From: Nocardia sp. NBC_00508
GTDB taxonomy: Bacteria; Actinomycetota; Actinomycetes; Mycobacteriales; Mycobacteriaceae
Assembly (NCBI RefSeq): GCF_036346875.1
Contig: NZ_CP107852.1
Span: forward strand, 3,038,001 to 3,102,000
Direction of reading: 5' to 3'
DNA length: 64,000 nucleotides
In this document: piece after piece, positions 44,438 through 56,854 of the stretch
Numbering within the stretch: the first letter of the stretch is position 1
Layout: the number at the start of each line of letters is the position of its first letter
Notes under the pieces: generated by a model
Told to the model about the DNA's origin: nothing
Seen by the model: the letters and a program-made list of their open reading frames with translations, nothing else
The model's database searches: none
Translations under genes and position numbers: made by a program

Positions 44438-44908
44438 ACCATCGACGAGATCATCGGCTTCGCATCCGGCCTGGAGGGAGTCCTGACCCTGCAACCGCGA
44501 CCCGGCGACGGCTCACCCGAGATCAGCTGGGGCGACACGTTCTTCTATTACTCACCGACCGGGGACGTGCCGAAGGCGACTCAGCCCTTCGCGACGATCG
44601 TGACGAAGAACTACCCCGGCGACGAAAGCTCCCGCTTGGAACGCCCGGATACGTTCCGCGTCAACATCGCAGCCGGAAAAGAAGCCTTCATCCAGTGGAC
44701 CGGCCGCGCGCCGCGCGAACCAGCCGCCGACATCGACCCCAGCATCCTCGATACCGTGATCGCACACCCCGTCTACGGCCCCGTTGGTTGGCTCGCGATA
44801 GTGAATCCAGGCCGGCGCTCGGAAGAAGCCGCCCGCGGACTGCTCCGCACGGCCTATCAGCTCGCACGCTCCCGCTATGAGCGGCGTACTGGGTCAACGG
44901 GCAGCTGA
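44438..44908 (+). CDS. DUF6194-like protein
   Basis: The product has 156 residues from an ATG with GGAG six bases upstream. The sequence MTIDEIIGFASGLEGVLTLQ, then GDGSPEISWGDTFFYYSPTG, QPFATIVTKNYPGDE and FRVNIAAGKEAFIQWTGR, matches what I recall of DUF6194 from actinomycetes. The family is small, cytosolic and unassigned. The fold resembles MmcQ/YjbR-like DNA-binding-associated proteins (weak). Divergence from the TioE-like regulator suggests it is its target. Confidence 0.75.
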   Translation, partial: TIDEIIGFASGLEGVLTLQPRPGDGSPEISWGDTFFYYSPTGDVPKATQPFATIVTKNYPGDESSRLERPDTFRVNIAAGKEAFIQWTGRAPREPAADIDPSILDTVIAHPVYGPVGWLAIVNPGRRSEEAARGLLRTAYQLARSRYERRTGSTGS

Positions 44909-45014
44909 TGAATGATGACGCGCGACCGGTCCGGTCTGCCACGAGTTGCATCGCGCCACTGATCGACGCGGGCCGGATGCACCGGAGACAGCAGCACAGC
45001 GACTCCGGTTCACC

Positions 45015-46013
<999 letters not shown>

Positions 46014-46017
<4 letters not shown>

Positions 46018-47087
46018 CGGATTCCTCCTACAGTCGTCGAAAAGCGTTGCGGGTCGGCGACTTCCGCTTCGGGCAGCGTTGCCCCGCCGAGCAGGCTCGC
46101 CACCGCGTCCGCGGTGAGCGGCACGGTCAGCATCCCGTTGCGACCGTGCCCGGTGGCCGCGATGATCCGGTCGGTGAGCCGGCCGATCAGCGGCAGGTTG
46201 TCCGGGCTGCCCGGCCGGGAACCGGCGCTCGCCTCGGCGAGCTCGTATTCGCCGATGCCGGGGAACACCGCCTCCGCGTCGGCGATCAGGTCGCGCACGC
46301 CCGCGACGGTGACCGCGGTGTCGAAACCGGCCTCGTACTGGGTTGCCCCGACCACGATCCCGTCGGCGCGCGGCACCAGGTACACCGGCCTGCCGTGCAC
46401 CCGAGCGCGGATCACCCGCCGCGGCGCGGGAGCCACACCTGGCCGCTGCCGGAGCCGCAGGATCTCGCCCTTGACCGGTCGGACCGGCAGCTCAGGCCAC
46501 AGCTCCGCCGACGCGGCGCCCGCCGCCAGCACGATCTGATCGTGCGGAAGTTCCGTCAGCGAGTCTACGGACTCGGTGCGCACCAGCACGCCCGCCGCCT
46601 CGGCCGCCTGACGCAGCGCGGTGACCAGCCTGCGGTTGTCGATGGCGGGTTCGGTGGGCGCGAGCAGCGCGGCGCGCACGGAGCGGGCCAGCGTGGGTTC
46701 CAGCTCACGGACTCCGGCGCGGTCCAGGATGCGCAGTTCGTGGCCGCGGCCGCCGACCCAGTCGGCCACGGTACGCAGGTCGGCGGCGTCGGCCGCGTCC
46801 AGCGCGACGGTCATGGTCTCGTCGGCGACGAAGACAGCGAGCCCGGTCGCGGCTTCCAACCGGGCGGCGAACTCCGGCCAGCGGGCCAGCGAGGCGGCGC
46901 CGAAGTCGAGCACTCGCTCCTCCCCCGGCCAGCCCTCCGACAGTGGCGCGAGCATGCCCCCGGCGACCCAGGAGGCGCCGCTCGCCACCGCCGGATCCAG
47001 CAGGGTGACCGACCAATCGGCCTCGGCGGCGCGCCAGGCCACAGCGAGCCCGATGGCGCCGCCACCGACGACGGCCAGAGTCCGCAT
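46014..47087 (-). CDS. thiO: Glycine oxidase ThiO
   Basis: The product has 357 residues. This FAD-dependent oxidase turns glycine into dehydroglycine for thiazole formation. The FAD motif is [20 protein letters not shown] near the N-terminus, with [40 protein letters not shown] and [17 protein letters not shown] near the end. AGGCAGGTGGAG precedes the ATG. It is divergent from thiE with 57 bases between. No riboswitch fits in that spacer, so control differs from thiC. Confidence 0.94.
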
Positions 47088-47144
47088 TCGCTCCACCTGC
47101 CTCCTATTTCGCATCCCCACGGTAGCGCGGCTACGGTCGAAGAC

Positions 47145-47843
47145 GTGCAACCCTCCCATCCGAATCGACCCGCCTCGCCGCGGGAGCGTCTGGCACATGC
47201 GCGTCTGTATCTCTGCACCGACGCACGCAGGGAGAAGGGCGATCTGGCCAGGTTCGCCGAGGCGGCGTTCGCGGGCGGAGTCGACATCATCCAGCTCAGA
47301 GACAAGGGGTCGCCCGGCGAGGCGAAGTTCGGTCCCCTCGAAGCCAGGGCCGAACTCGGCGCGCTCGCCGAATTGAAGGCGGCCGCGCGCAGGCACGGTG
47401 CGCTCGTCGCGGTGAACGACCGCGCCGACATCGCGCTGGCGTCGGGTGCCGACGTGCTGCATCTCGGGCAAGGTGACCTCCCGCCCTGGTACGCGCGCCG
47501 GATCCTCGGACCCGATGTGGTGATCGGACGATCCACGCACAACCGCGCGCAAGCCGGGCTCGCCGCGATCGACGAGCACATCGACTACTTCTGCACCGGC
47601 CCGATCTGGGCGACCCCGACCAAGCCGGGCAGGCAGGCGGCGGGACCCGAGCTGGTCCGCTCGACCGCCGACGCCCACCCGACCCGGCCTTGGTTCGCGA
47701 TCGGCGGGATCAACGCGGACAACCTGCCGCAAGTGCTGGAAGCCGGGGCGGCTCGGGTGGTCGTGGTGCGCGCGATCACCGAGGCCCGGGATCCGGAGGC
47801 CGCTGCGCGGGAGCTGAAAACGGCGCTGCTGGCGAACGCGTAG
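47145..47843 (+). CDS. thiE: Thiamine-phosphate synthase ThiE
   Basis: The product has 232 residues from a GTG. It joins HMP-PP and thiazole phosphate to thiamine phosphate. Motifs are [80 protein letters not shown] and [20 protein letters not shown]. Divergent from thiO; mutT3 is convergent. The same order (mutT3, thiE, thiO, thiS, thiG) occurs in mycobacteria. Confidence 0.95.
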   Translation: MQPSHPNRPASPRERLAHARLYLCTDARREKGDLARFAEAAFAGGVDIIQLRDKGSPGEAKFGPLEARAELGALAELKAAARRHGALVAVNDRADIALASGADVLHLGQGDLPPWYARRILGPDVVIGRSTHNRAQAGLAAIDEHIDYFCTGPIWATPTKPGRQAAGPELVRSTADAHPTRPWFAIGGINADNLPQVLEAGAARVVVVRAITEARDPEAAARELKTALLANA

Positions 47844-47852
47844 CCGCCGGCA

Positions 47853-48539
47853 TCAGGAAAGCAGCTGCCCTCGGGTGAACGAAAGGGCGGTCTCCACCGC
47901 GGTGTTCCCGTTCGCCGTCGGCTCGGTGGTCTGAACGCCGAGGTCATCGACGATCCTGGCAGCGTCGCCCGGTCCGTCCGGATCCGAGTGCAGCCAGACG
48001 AAACCGAGCTCGGCGAGGTCGAGCGTGCGGGGCAGCGCGGCGGCTACCGCGCGGTCGATCTCGGCGAGCAGCACACGCGCGGGTGCGGCGCGCAAGGTGG
48101 GCCACGAGGCGGCGAAGCCGGGATGCAGCGGACGGGCGTCGACCTCGGGCTCAGGGACCCAGGCCAGCTCGGTGCTCTCCCGGTTGCCAGTGGTCGGCAG
48201 GGTCATCACCGCGTCGGCGACCACCGTGGTGTAGGTCCAGCCACTCAGGGCGGACGCGGTCACCCGCGCGCCGCGCACTCGGACGTCGGCGGGATCGATA
48301 CCCGCTTCCTCCCATGCCTCGCGGACCGCCGCGTGCTCGGGCGTCTCGTGACTGTCGCGGGCGCCACCGGGCAATGCCCAGGTCCCGCCCTGGTGGCTCC
48401 ACGGTGCGCGGTGTTGCAGCAGCACCGCCGAACCACCACCGGCGAGCGGAGCGCGCAGCAGCAGTCCGGCGGCGCCGAAGCGGCCCCAGTGCCGCAATCC
48501 GTCCGGGCCACGCGACCAACCGTCGCCGTCACCACGCAT
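47853..48539 (-). CDS. mutT3: NUDIX hydrolase (MutT3-like)
   Basis: The product has 228 residues. The Nudix box is complete: GGARDSHETPEHAAVREAWE continuing EAGI (residues ~58-81), matching GxxxxxExxxxxxxREUxEExGU. The N-terminal HWGRFGAAGLLL and HRAPWSHQGGTWALPGG are typical of the 8-oxo-dGTP/nucleotide-cleaning mycobacterial MutT3. A C-terminal ~70-residue extension (LAELGFVWLHSDPDGP) is also as in that family. It is convergent to thiE and divergent from the glnH-pknG operon. Confidence 0.88.
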   Translation of the reverse strand: MRGDGDGWSRGPDGLRHWGRFGAAGLLLRAPLAGGGSAVLLQHRAPWSHQGGTWALPGGARDSHETPEHAAVREAWEEAGIDPADVRVRGARVTASALSGWTYTTVVADAVMTLPTTGNRESTELAWVPEPEVDARPLHPGFAASWPTLRAAPARVLLAEIDRAVAAALPRTLDLAELGFVWLHSDPDGPGDAARIVDDLGVQTTEPTANGNTAVETALSFTRGQLLS

Positions 48540-48763
48540 CTCGTACCATCCTCATCCAGCTACGACAGTGAAGTCTGTCTGCTGCCCCGCGTCGAGCAGA
48601 GCAAACAGCAGCCGCATAGAGTTTGCAGCCGGACGGAGTCCGTCCACTGCCCACGCCGGCCCGAGCGAAGGCAAGATAGCCGCCTCTTGCTCCCAACCGG
48701 GGGTGTTTCACACGCCGCAGCGTCCGTACGACCACAATAAACTCCGCACCAACATGCGCGGAG

Positions 48764-48781
48764 CGATCGAATGTTCGATCG
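48764..48781. promoter_or_regulatory. 18-bp perfect palindrome upstream of the pknG operon
   Basis: CGATCGAATGTTCGATCG has perfect 8-bp arms around TG; it ends 45 bases before the first start codon of the membrane protein-glnH-pknG operon, within the 287-base divergent spacer to mutT3. No regulator is encoded next to it. Confidence 0.55.
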
Positions 48782-48826
48782 GACCGTGAGAAATCCGCGC
48801 ACTCGGCCCAGACTGGGGAGGTGGAC

Positions 48827-50206
48827 ATGGCTAGCTCTGAGCCGACGGCGGCCGAACTCCGGCCGTCGTCCGCGCCCGCCGGCCGGGACAACGTTCCCGG
48901 CGGGCTGAGCGTCGCGGTGGTGCGCGAACGTCTCGACTTGTCCAACCTGCGTTCGTTCGCCAATTCCTCCCCGGGACGGCTGATCGCGCTCGGGCTGCTG
49001 CTCATCGGCCTGTGCCTGGCCGCAGGCTCGGTGACCGCCGCGACCGTCAGCGAACGGCAGCAGGGCCTGGACGTGCTGCTCTACGACACCGAACCGGAGG
49101 CGTACTCCGCACACCAGCTGTATACCTCGCTGTCGATCGCCGACGCCGCCGCGAGCACCGCCTTCATCGCGGGCGGGCTGGAGCCGCAGACGGTGCGTGA
49201 TCGCTATACCCAGGCCATGGGCGAGGCGGCCGCGGAGTTGGTGACCCAATCCGACCGCGCCGTCGGGCCGAACACGACAGCCGATTCGGATACCCGGCTG
49301 CGTACCGGCATAGTGACCGGCCTGCCGGTGTACTCGGGTCTGATCGAGACCGCGCGGACGAACAATCGCAGCGGATATCCGGTCGGAGCAGCGTATTTGA
49401 GCGAGGCGTCCAACCAGATGCAGACGACACTGCTACCGATGGCCGAGGAACTGCACAATCACCGTTCCGCCGCGGTGGCCACCGCGCAGCGCAACCACGT
49501 GCGGCCACCATGGCCCGCCATCGGCCTGCTGATCCTCACCCTCGGCGTGCTGGTCTGGGTGCAGCGAGACCTGGCGCGGCGCTGGCGGCGGGTGCTCAAT
49601 CCCGGCCTCCTGCTCGCGTCGGCGGCGATGCTGATCCTGCTGGCGTGGACGGTCGTCGCGGGCTCGGTGTCAGCGACGTCGATGATCGGCGCGCGCGACG
49701 ACGGCGCGGTGCCGTCGTCGCGGCTGACCGAGAGCCGGATTCTGGTGCAGCAGGCGCGCGCCGCGGAGACATTGAAGCTGGTGCGCAGGGACGCCACCGG
49801 CGACTACGACCGCACCTTCGACGCGGGTATCGAGCGCCTGGCCGATCTGATCGGCAAGTACCCCGATTCCGCGCCCGCCACCGACGACGTGCGCAATGCC
49901 GTGCCCGCGCTGGCTCGTTGGCGGGTGGCGCACCAGCGCATGAACGACGCGCTGGCCAAGGGTGATTTCAATGGCGCGGCCGCAGTGACCACCGGCCCTG
50001 GCTCCGCGGACGCCACCGCGCAGGTCGAGGCGCTGGACCGTTCACTGGAACAGGGCATCGCCGAGACACGGCACACTCTGCGCGACGAGATCTCCCAGGC
50101 GGCCCGCGTGCTGGACTTCCTAGGAGCAGGAGCGATGGTGCTCGGCATTCTGGCGGCAGGCTATGTAGGACTCGGCATGTGGCCCCGGCTTCGGGAGTAC
50201 CGATGA
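48827..50206 (+). CDS. Membrane protein of the glnH-pknG operon (Rv0412c-like)
   Basis: The product has 459 residues from an ATG with GGGGAGG before it. Three membrane segments are visible: ~45-70 (LIALGLLLIGLCLAAGSVTA), ~225-245 (PAIGLLILTLGVLVWV), and ~258-280, and a last one near the end (VLDFLGAGAMVLGILAAGYV). Extracytoplasmic parts lie between, with long helices (sensor-like). In M. tuberculosis the corresponding gene precedes glnH and pknG. It may link the binding protein to the kinase across the membrane (inference from operon). Confidence 0.83.
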   Translation: MASSEPTAAELRPSSAPAGRDNVPGGLSVAVVRERLDLSNLRSFANSSPGRLIALGLLLIGLCLAAGSVTAATVSERQQGLDVLLYDTEPEAYSAHQLYTSLSIADAAASTAFIAGGLEPQTVRDRYTQAMGEAAAELVTQSDRAVGPNTTADSDTRLRTGIVTGLPVYSGLIETARTNNRSGYPVGAAYLSEASNQMQTTLLPMAEELHNHRSAAVATAQRNHVRPPWPAIGLLILTLGVLVWVQRDLARRWRRVLNPGLLLASAAMLILLAWTVVAGSVSATSMIGARDDGAVPSSRLTESRILVQQARAAETLKLVRRDATGDYDRTFDAGIERLADLIGKYPDSAPATDDVRNAVPALARWRVAHQRMNDALAKGDFNGAAAVTTGPGSADATAQVEALDRSLEQGIAETRHTLRDEISQAARVLDFLGAGAMVLGILAAGYVGLGMWPRLREYR

Positions 50207-51186
50207 GATCCCCGCGCGGCATTCTGGTCGTCGTCCTCGTCGTGGTGGCGCTGGCGAGCGGTTGCGCCGGCGATTCCGGCGCACCACTGGAGACCAAGAC
50301 GCCCAAATACACCGATGCCCCACTGCCGGCCAACGCCATACCCGTGCTGACGGATTCGCCGGTCCCCCCGCCGCCCAGCGCACCGCGGTGCGGAGACCCG
50401 ACCGCCAGTCTGCGCCCCACCGGGGCGGGGGCCGCCGCGCGCGGACCGGTTATCGACGCCATCCGGGCGCGCGGCAGGCTGCTCGTCGGGCTGGATACCG
50501 GCAGCAACCTGTTCAGCTTCCGCGACCCGGTCTCCGGCTCCATCGTCGGTTTCGACGCCGACATCGCCAGGGAGGTCGCCCGTGACCTGCTCGGCAACCC
50601 GGACCTGATCGAATTCCGCAGCCTCGGCTCGGCCGAGCGCGAGACCGCCCTGCAGAACCACACCGTCGATCTGGTCGCCAAGACCATGACGATCAACTGC
50701 GAACGGCGCGAGAAAGTCGCCTTCTCCACCGTCTACCTGCATGCGAATCAGCGCGTGCTCGCGGTGAAGAACTCCGGTATCGACAGCTTGGCCGATCTCG
50801 CGGGTAAGCGGGTGTGCATCGTCTCCGGCACCACCTCGCTGGACCACATCCGCCGCGACCAGCCCGCCGCGACCATCCTCACCGTCCCTACCTGGGCAGA
50901 CTGTCTGGTCGTCCTGCAGCAGCGCCAAGTCGACGCGGTCAGCACCGACGATGCCGTCCTCGCGGGTCTCGCCGCGCAAGACCCGTACACCGAGTTGGTC
51001 GGCGGCAGCATCGCCGCGGAGCCGTACGGCATCGGCATCCCCAAGGGCCAGGACGATCTCGTCCGCTTCGTCAACGGCACGCTGGATCGCATCCGCAACG
51101 ACGGCACGTGGGCCGGGCTGTACCAGAAATATCTCACCGTGCTCGGCCCGCTTCCCGCTCCACCCACTCCGACCTATCAGGATTGA
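50203..51186 (+). CDS. glnH: GlnH, solute-binding lipoprotein (aspartate/glutamate sensor)
   Basis: The product has 327 residues from the ATG overlapping the previous stop (ATGA). The lipobox is LASGC with the lipidated Cys21. The periplasmic-binding fold shows GRLLVGLDTGSNLFSFRDP, GFDADIAREVARDLLG, VAKTMTINCERREKVAFSTV and YGIGIPKGQDDLVRFVNGTL. In mycobacteria GlnH senses external aspartate/glutamate and signals to PknG. The conserved operon here supports the same role. Confidence 0.92.
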   Translation: MRSPRGILVVVLVVVALASGCAGDSGAPLETKTPKYTDAPLPANAIPVLTDSPVPPPPSAPRCGDPTASLRPTGAGAAARGPVIDAIRARGRLLVGLDTGSNLFSFRDPVSGSIVGFDADIAREVARDLLGNPDLIEFRSLGSAERETALQNHTVDLVAKTMTINCERREKVAFSTVYLHANQRVLAVKNSGIDSLADLAGKRVCIVSGTTSLDHIRRDQPAATILTVPTWADCLVVLQQRQVDAVSTDDAVLAGLAAQDPYTELVGGSIAAEPYGIGIPKGQDDLVRFVNGTLDRIRNDGTWAGLYQKYLTVLGPLPAPPTPTYQD

Positions 51187-53691
<2,505 letters not shown>

Positions 53692-53920
53692 CTGTACCCG
53701 GCCATCACGTTGATAGCAGTCGGCTGATCAGGGCGTGGTCTCCGAGAGCGGTGTGGATGATCAATCGCCTGCCGTGGACGGTCAGACGAGCGTTGCCGTG
53801 GGTCAGGAGCACCTCCGCGTGCTTCGAGAGAGTCTGGCATGCCCGAAAACGGTGCATGCCACAAACGCCGGCCGCGAGCGCAGTGCGACCGGGCGTTGGG
53901 GGAACTGATGTGGTTACGGG

Positions 53921-54724
53921 TTACTGCCAGGTGGCCGTGTCGGGGTCGATCCCGTGGGTACGAGCGGACTCGTCGATGATCTGCCGGAACCAGGAGGCCA
54001 GCCCGACCCGGATGCCGTCGTAGTGGGCGGAGAAGCCCGGGTCGGAATCGAACATCCGGCCCAGACACACCTGCATCTGTCGTGTGAGCGGGAAGAAGTT
54101 GGAGAAGACCTCGCGGTGGCGCTCGACGAGCGTGTTCGCCTCTGGACTGCCCGGGGCGATGCCCTGGTCCAGGGCATCGCCCAGATCACGCTGGAGCGTG
54201 GACATCGCGTGAGAGAGCGACTGCCACTGTTCCCGCGTGCGGGAAGCGGAGCGTTCGGCGAACTGCGCCCACTGCGGGGAATCTCCCCAGACAACGCGGG
54301 CCTGCCCGGACCCGCGTGGGTCCCAGTCCGCCCCGAACGTTGCCGACTGTTCTTCGTCGCTCAGGAGGATGCCGCGCTCGTGCGCCTCGGTCATCCGTTC
54401 CAGGCGTTCGTCGAGCTGTTGCAGGTCATGGATCCGCTCGGCGAGCTGGGAACGCTGCTCACACAAGGTGGCGCCGATCTTCGCGGTCGCGTCATCGAGC
54501 ACTTCGCGGATCGCATCCAACCCGAGCCCGGTCTCCCGATAGGCGACGATTCGGTGCAGACGTTGCAGGTCTGCGTCGGTGTAGCGGCGATACCCCGCCG
54601 TGGTGCGGACCGAAGGCGACGCCAAGCCGATCTCGTCCCAGTAATGCAACGTGCGGACGGTCACCCCCACGAGCTCGGCGGCCGCGCCCACCATGACACC
54701 GTCATCGAACTCGCGATCAGCCAT
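53921..54724 (-). CDS. TipA-like MerR family regulator
   Basis: The product has 267 residues. It has an N-terminal MerR HTH (MVGAAAELVGVTVRTLHYWD through GYRRYTDADLQRLHRI, residues ~9-50), a coiled linker (QLAERIHDLQQLDERLERMT), and a C-terminal TipAS-type ligand domain with ADWDPRGSGQARVVWGDSPQ and a HREVFSNFFPLTRQMQVCLG helix. TipA-family domains bind thiopeptide-like or other bulky drugs. It is second in an operon after the VOC gene (eight-base overlap), whose promoter carries a perfect MerR site. Confidence 0.9.
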   Translation of the reverse strand: MADREFDDGVMVGAAAELVGVTVRTLHYWDEIGLASPSVRTTAGYRRYTDADLQRLHRIVAYRETGLGLDAIREVLDDATAKIGATLCEQRSQLAERIHDLQQLDERLERMTEAHERGILLSDEEQSATFGADWDPRGSGQARVVWGDSPQWAQFAERSASRTREQWQSLSHAMSTLQRDLGDALDQGIAPGSPEANTLVERHREVFSNFFPLTRQMQVCLGRMFDSDPGFSAHYDGIRVGLASWFRQIIDESARTHGIDPDTATWQ

Positions 54725-55262
54725 GAACGCCAGTGTGACTTTCACCCGCTGTGTCAGGGGGGACGATCCCGACCGATGCAAGATCGCGTGCCTCCTGGCT
54801 GTCAGGATCAAACTGCTTCGCCGCGGTGAACACGACCCGCGCCCGTTCGGGGGTGATCACTTCGACGTCGCGAGTTATCCACGGAGTATCACGCGGTCCG
54901 GTCACGCTGTCGGGCACGAGTTCCGTACACGCCTCGACGAGGCGATCGATCTCGTTCAGCACGCACGCGAAGCTCACGCTCATCGGCGGCACATCGGTCT
55001 CTTCGGGGCCCGCCGCCGCGGGGACGAGCAGTACGTCCTGGAACGCCCACCGGCGCAGGTGGACCACCTGTCCGGGAACGCTGAACAGCTCGATGAAGCC
55101 GAGCCCTCGCACCCAGAAGTCCGTTGACGCCGCCAGGTCGGATGTCGGAATCGTCACGAACGTCGGCATCGCGTAGATGCCGCGAAACACTTCTAACGCA
55201 ACCGCCTCCGGACCTCGCTCGGATATGGGGCTCATCTCGAACGCGTTGAAGAATTCACTCAT
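54717..55262 (-). CDS. VOC family protein (possible drug-binding partner of the TipA-like regulator)
   Basis: The product has 181 residues from the ATG giving MSEFFNAFEM. Other in-frame ATGs lie at 55274 and 55169. The VOC fold starts at MPTFVTIPTSDLAASTDFWV and has GLGFIELFSVPGQVVHLRRW and VSFACVLNEIDRLVEACTEL. The start at 55262 sits exactly where the predicted transcript begins, implying a leaderless mRNA. VOC proteins can sequester antibiotics such as bleomycin, which would fit a TipA-type regulator. The function is inference. Confidence 0.83.
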   Translation of the reverse strand: MSEFFNAFEMSPISERGPEAVALEVFRGIYAMPTFVTIPTSDLAASTDFWVRGLGFIELFSVPGQVVHLRRWAFQDVLLVPAAAGPEETDVPPMSVSFACVLNEIDRLVEACTELVPDSVTGPRDTPWITRDVEVITPERARVVFTAAKQFDPDSQEARDLASVGIVPPDTAGESHTGVHG

Positions 55263-55269
55263 GCATTGC

Positions 55270-55300
55270 ACCATCCACCCTCACGCAACGTGAGGGTCAA
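55270..55300 (-). promoter_or_regulatory. MerR-type promoter with 19-bp spacer and perfect dyad
   Basis: On the minus strand a -35 TTGACC (55300-55295), a 19-bp spacer and a -10-like GATGGT (55275-55270) are present. The spacer and -35 hold a 21-bp dyad (55277-55297) with 9-bp perfect arms ACCCTCACG and CGTGAGGGT around CAA (plus-strand reading). The overlong spacer with a central dyad is the hallmark of MerR-activated promoters. The expected start point falls at the ATG at 55262. Confidence 0.85.
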
Positions 55301-55476
55301 GCCGAGTCCATGAATCCGGTCCTATCGCTGCGATGCGACCAACGTCGTGGCCGGGTACATCTAGCAGGTCGATCGGCGACCGGCCACGGCCGGAAGCACC
55401 ATCGCCGACGTGATTCAGATGATCCGCCGCTGCGGTCACCCTGATCGGGGCCACGGACATCCCGGCCCGACATGAA

Positions 55477-56697
55477 TCAAGGTCGGCTGCGATGGTCGGC
55501 AACCACCTGCACCGCCGCCCGCGCGATCGCCAGCTCCTCGTTGGTCGGCACCACCAGCACCGCGACCCGCGCGCCGGGCGGGGAGATGCGCCGGGCGGAA
55601 CGATCTTTCGCCGTATTGGCCGCCGGGTCGACTTCGATACCGAAGGGAGCGAGATCCGCCAGGGCATCAGCACGCACCTGCGGGCTGTTCTCGCCCACCC
55701 CGGCGGTGAAGGTGATCGCGTCGACGCCGCCGAGTTCGATCAGGTACGCACCGAGGTAGCGGCGTAGCCGGTGGATGTACACGTCGTAGGCGAGCCGGGC
55801 GGCCCGGTCCCCACGCTCGATGAGGCGCTGCAACTCGCGGAAGTCGTTGACGCCGGACAGGCCTTTGATGCCGGAATCCCGGTTGAGCAGGGTGTCGACC
55901 TGGTCGATGTCCAGGTGCGCCGACCGGACCAGGTGCGGCACGATGCCGGGATCGAGATCACCCGACCTGGTACCCATCACCAGACCTTCCAGCGGCGTGA
56001 GGCCCATCGTGGTATCGATCGGGCGACCGCCGCGGAGAGCCGAGGCCGAAGCGCCGTTGCCCAGGTGGAAGACGATCTGGTTCAGCTCGGCGGGATCGCG
56101 CTCGAGCAGCTCGGCGACGCGGCCGGACACGTACTCGTGCGATGTGCCGTGGAATCCGTACTTCCGGATGCCGTGGGCGGCGGCGACTTCGGCGTCGATC
56201 GCGTAGGTCTTCGCAGCGGCGGGCAAGCTGTGGAAGAACGCGGTGTCGAACACGGCGACCTGCGGTACTCCGGGCAATAGTCCACGTGCGCTCTCGATTC
56301 CGGCCAGATTGGCCGGATTGTGCAGCGGCGCAAGCACGGAGAGCTCGGAGATCGCGGCGACGACGGCGTCATCGATCAGTGTGGGCTGATAGAACACCTC
56401 GCCGCCGTGCACCACACGATGGCCGACCGCGCGCACCCCCTCCCGCACCAAGTCGTGTCCCGTCGCGGCGAATGCCTCGAAGATCAGGCGCAGCCCGGCG
56501 GTATGGTCGGCGATCCGCCCGGGACGCTCGGAGGTCTCGCCGTCGTCGTGATGCTCGATCCTCCCGACGTCCTCGCCGATCCGCTCTACGATCCCGGACG
56601 CGGCTACCGCGCTCGACTCCGGGTCCAAGAGTTGGTATTTGATGGACGACGAGCCGGAGTTGATCACCAACACCAGATCCTCGGCCGCCTTGCTCAT
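55477..56697 (-). CDS. ackA: Acetate kinase
   Basis: The product has 406 residues from the ATG giving MSKAAEDLV. It interconverts acetyl phosphate + ADP and acetate + ATP. Motifs are [13 protein letters not shown] (N-terminal phosphate site), [49 protein letters not shown] and [10 protein letters not shown]. It is the last gene after pta. Its ATG overlaps the TGA of the mini-ORF before it (TGATG). Confidence 0.96.
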   Translation of the reverse strand: MSKAAEDLVLVINSGSSSIKYQLLDPESSAVAASGIVERIGEDVGRIEHHDDGETSERPGRIADHTAGLRLIFEAFAATGHDLVREGVRAVGHRVVHGGEVFYQPTLIDDAVVAAISELSVLAPLHNPANLAGIESARGLLPGVPQVAVFDTAFFHSLPAAAKTYAIDAEVAAAHGIRKYGFHGTSHEYVSGRVAELLERDPAELNQIVFHLGNGASASALRGGRPIDTTMGLTPLEGLVMGTRSGDLDPGIVPHLVRSAHLDIDQVDTLLNRDSGIKGLSGVNDFRELQRLIERGDRAARLAYDVYIHRLRRYLGAYLIELGGVDAITFTAGVGENSPQVRADALADLAPFGIEVDPAANTAKDRSARRISPPGARVAVLVVPTNEELAIARAAVQVVADHRSRP

Positions 56698-56768
56698 CAC
56701 GCCTCCTGCGACATGCTGGACGCCGGCTCCCGATCGGCGCGATAAGACGGTTCGCGATCGTGCCTCAT
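56697..56768 (-). CDS. Mini-ORF 1 (23 codons) in the pta-ackA junction
   Basis: The peptide starts [10 protein letters not shown] and ends MSQEA. CAGGAG precedes its ATG, and CAGGAG again lies inside its last codons as ribosome site for ackA. Both ends are TGATG overlaps. It has the same 72-base length as the mini-ORF at 32355-32426, and the region around its start (ACACAGGAG, three bases, TGATGAG, then CAC and ATCGCG) is nearly the same. Peptide function is unproven. Confidence 0.5.
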   Translation of the reverse strand: MRHDREPSYRADREPASSMSQEA

Positions 56769-56854
56769 CACGTCTCCTGTGTCTCAGGAACCAGGTGCAC
56801 GACGCGATTGTTCCGCGGACGCCGCGAGTGTGCCGGAGCGGACAGTGTCCGCAT
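56768..56854 (-). CDS. Mini-ORF 2 (28 codons) in the pta-ackA junction
   Basis: The peptide starts [16 protein letters not shown] and ends PETQET; it is basic. Its ATG overlaps the pta stop (TGATG), with AGGATGCG upstream. Its own TGA overlaps the ATG of mini-ORF 1. It completes an unbroken chain of TGATG overlaps pta, mini-ORF 2, mini-ORF 1, ackA. Coding status is inferred from this arrangement only. Confidence 0.45.
   Translation of the reverse strand: MRTLSAPAHSRRPRNNRVVHLVPETQET

Noticed and set aside
47088..47144. Possible TPP riboswitch between thiO and thiE
   Set aside because: Only 57 bases, with no CTGAGA or ACCTGA blocks on either strand.
53692..53920. Search for a small gene or tRNA after pknG
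   Set aside because: No frame with a ribosome site and no cloverleaf pattern found; treated as intergenic.
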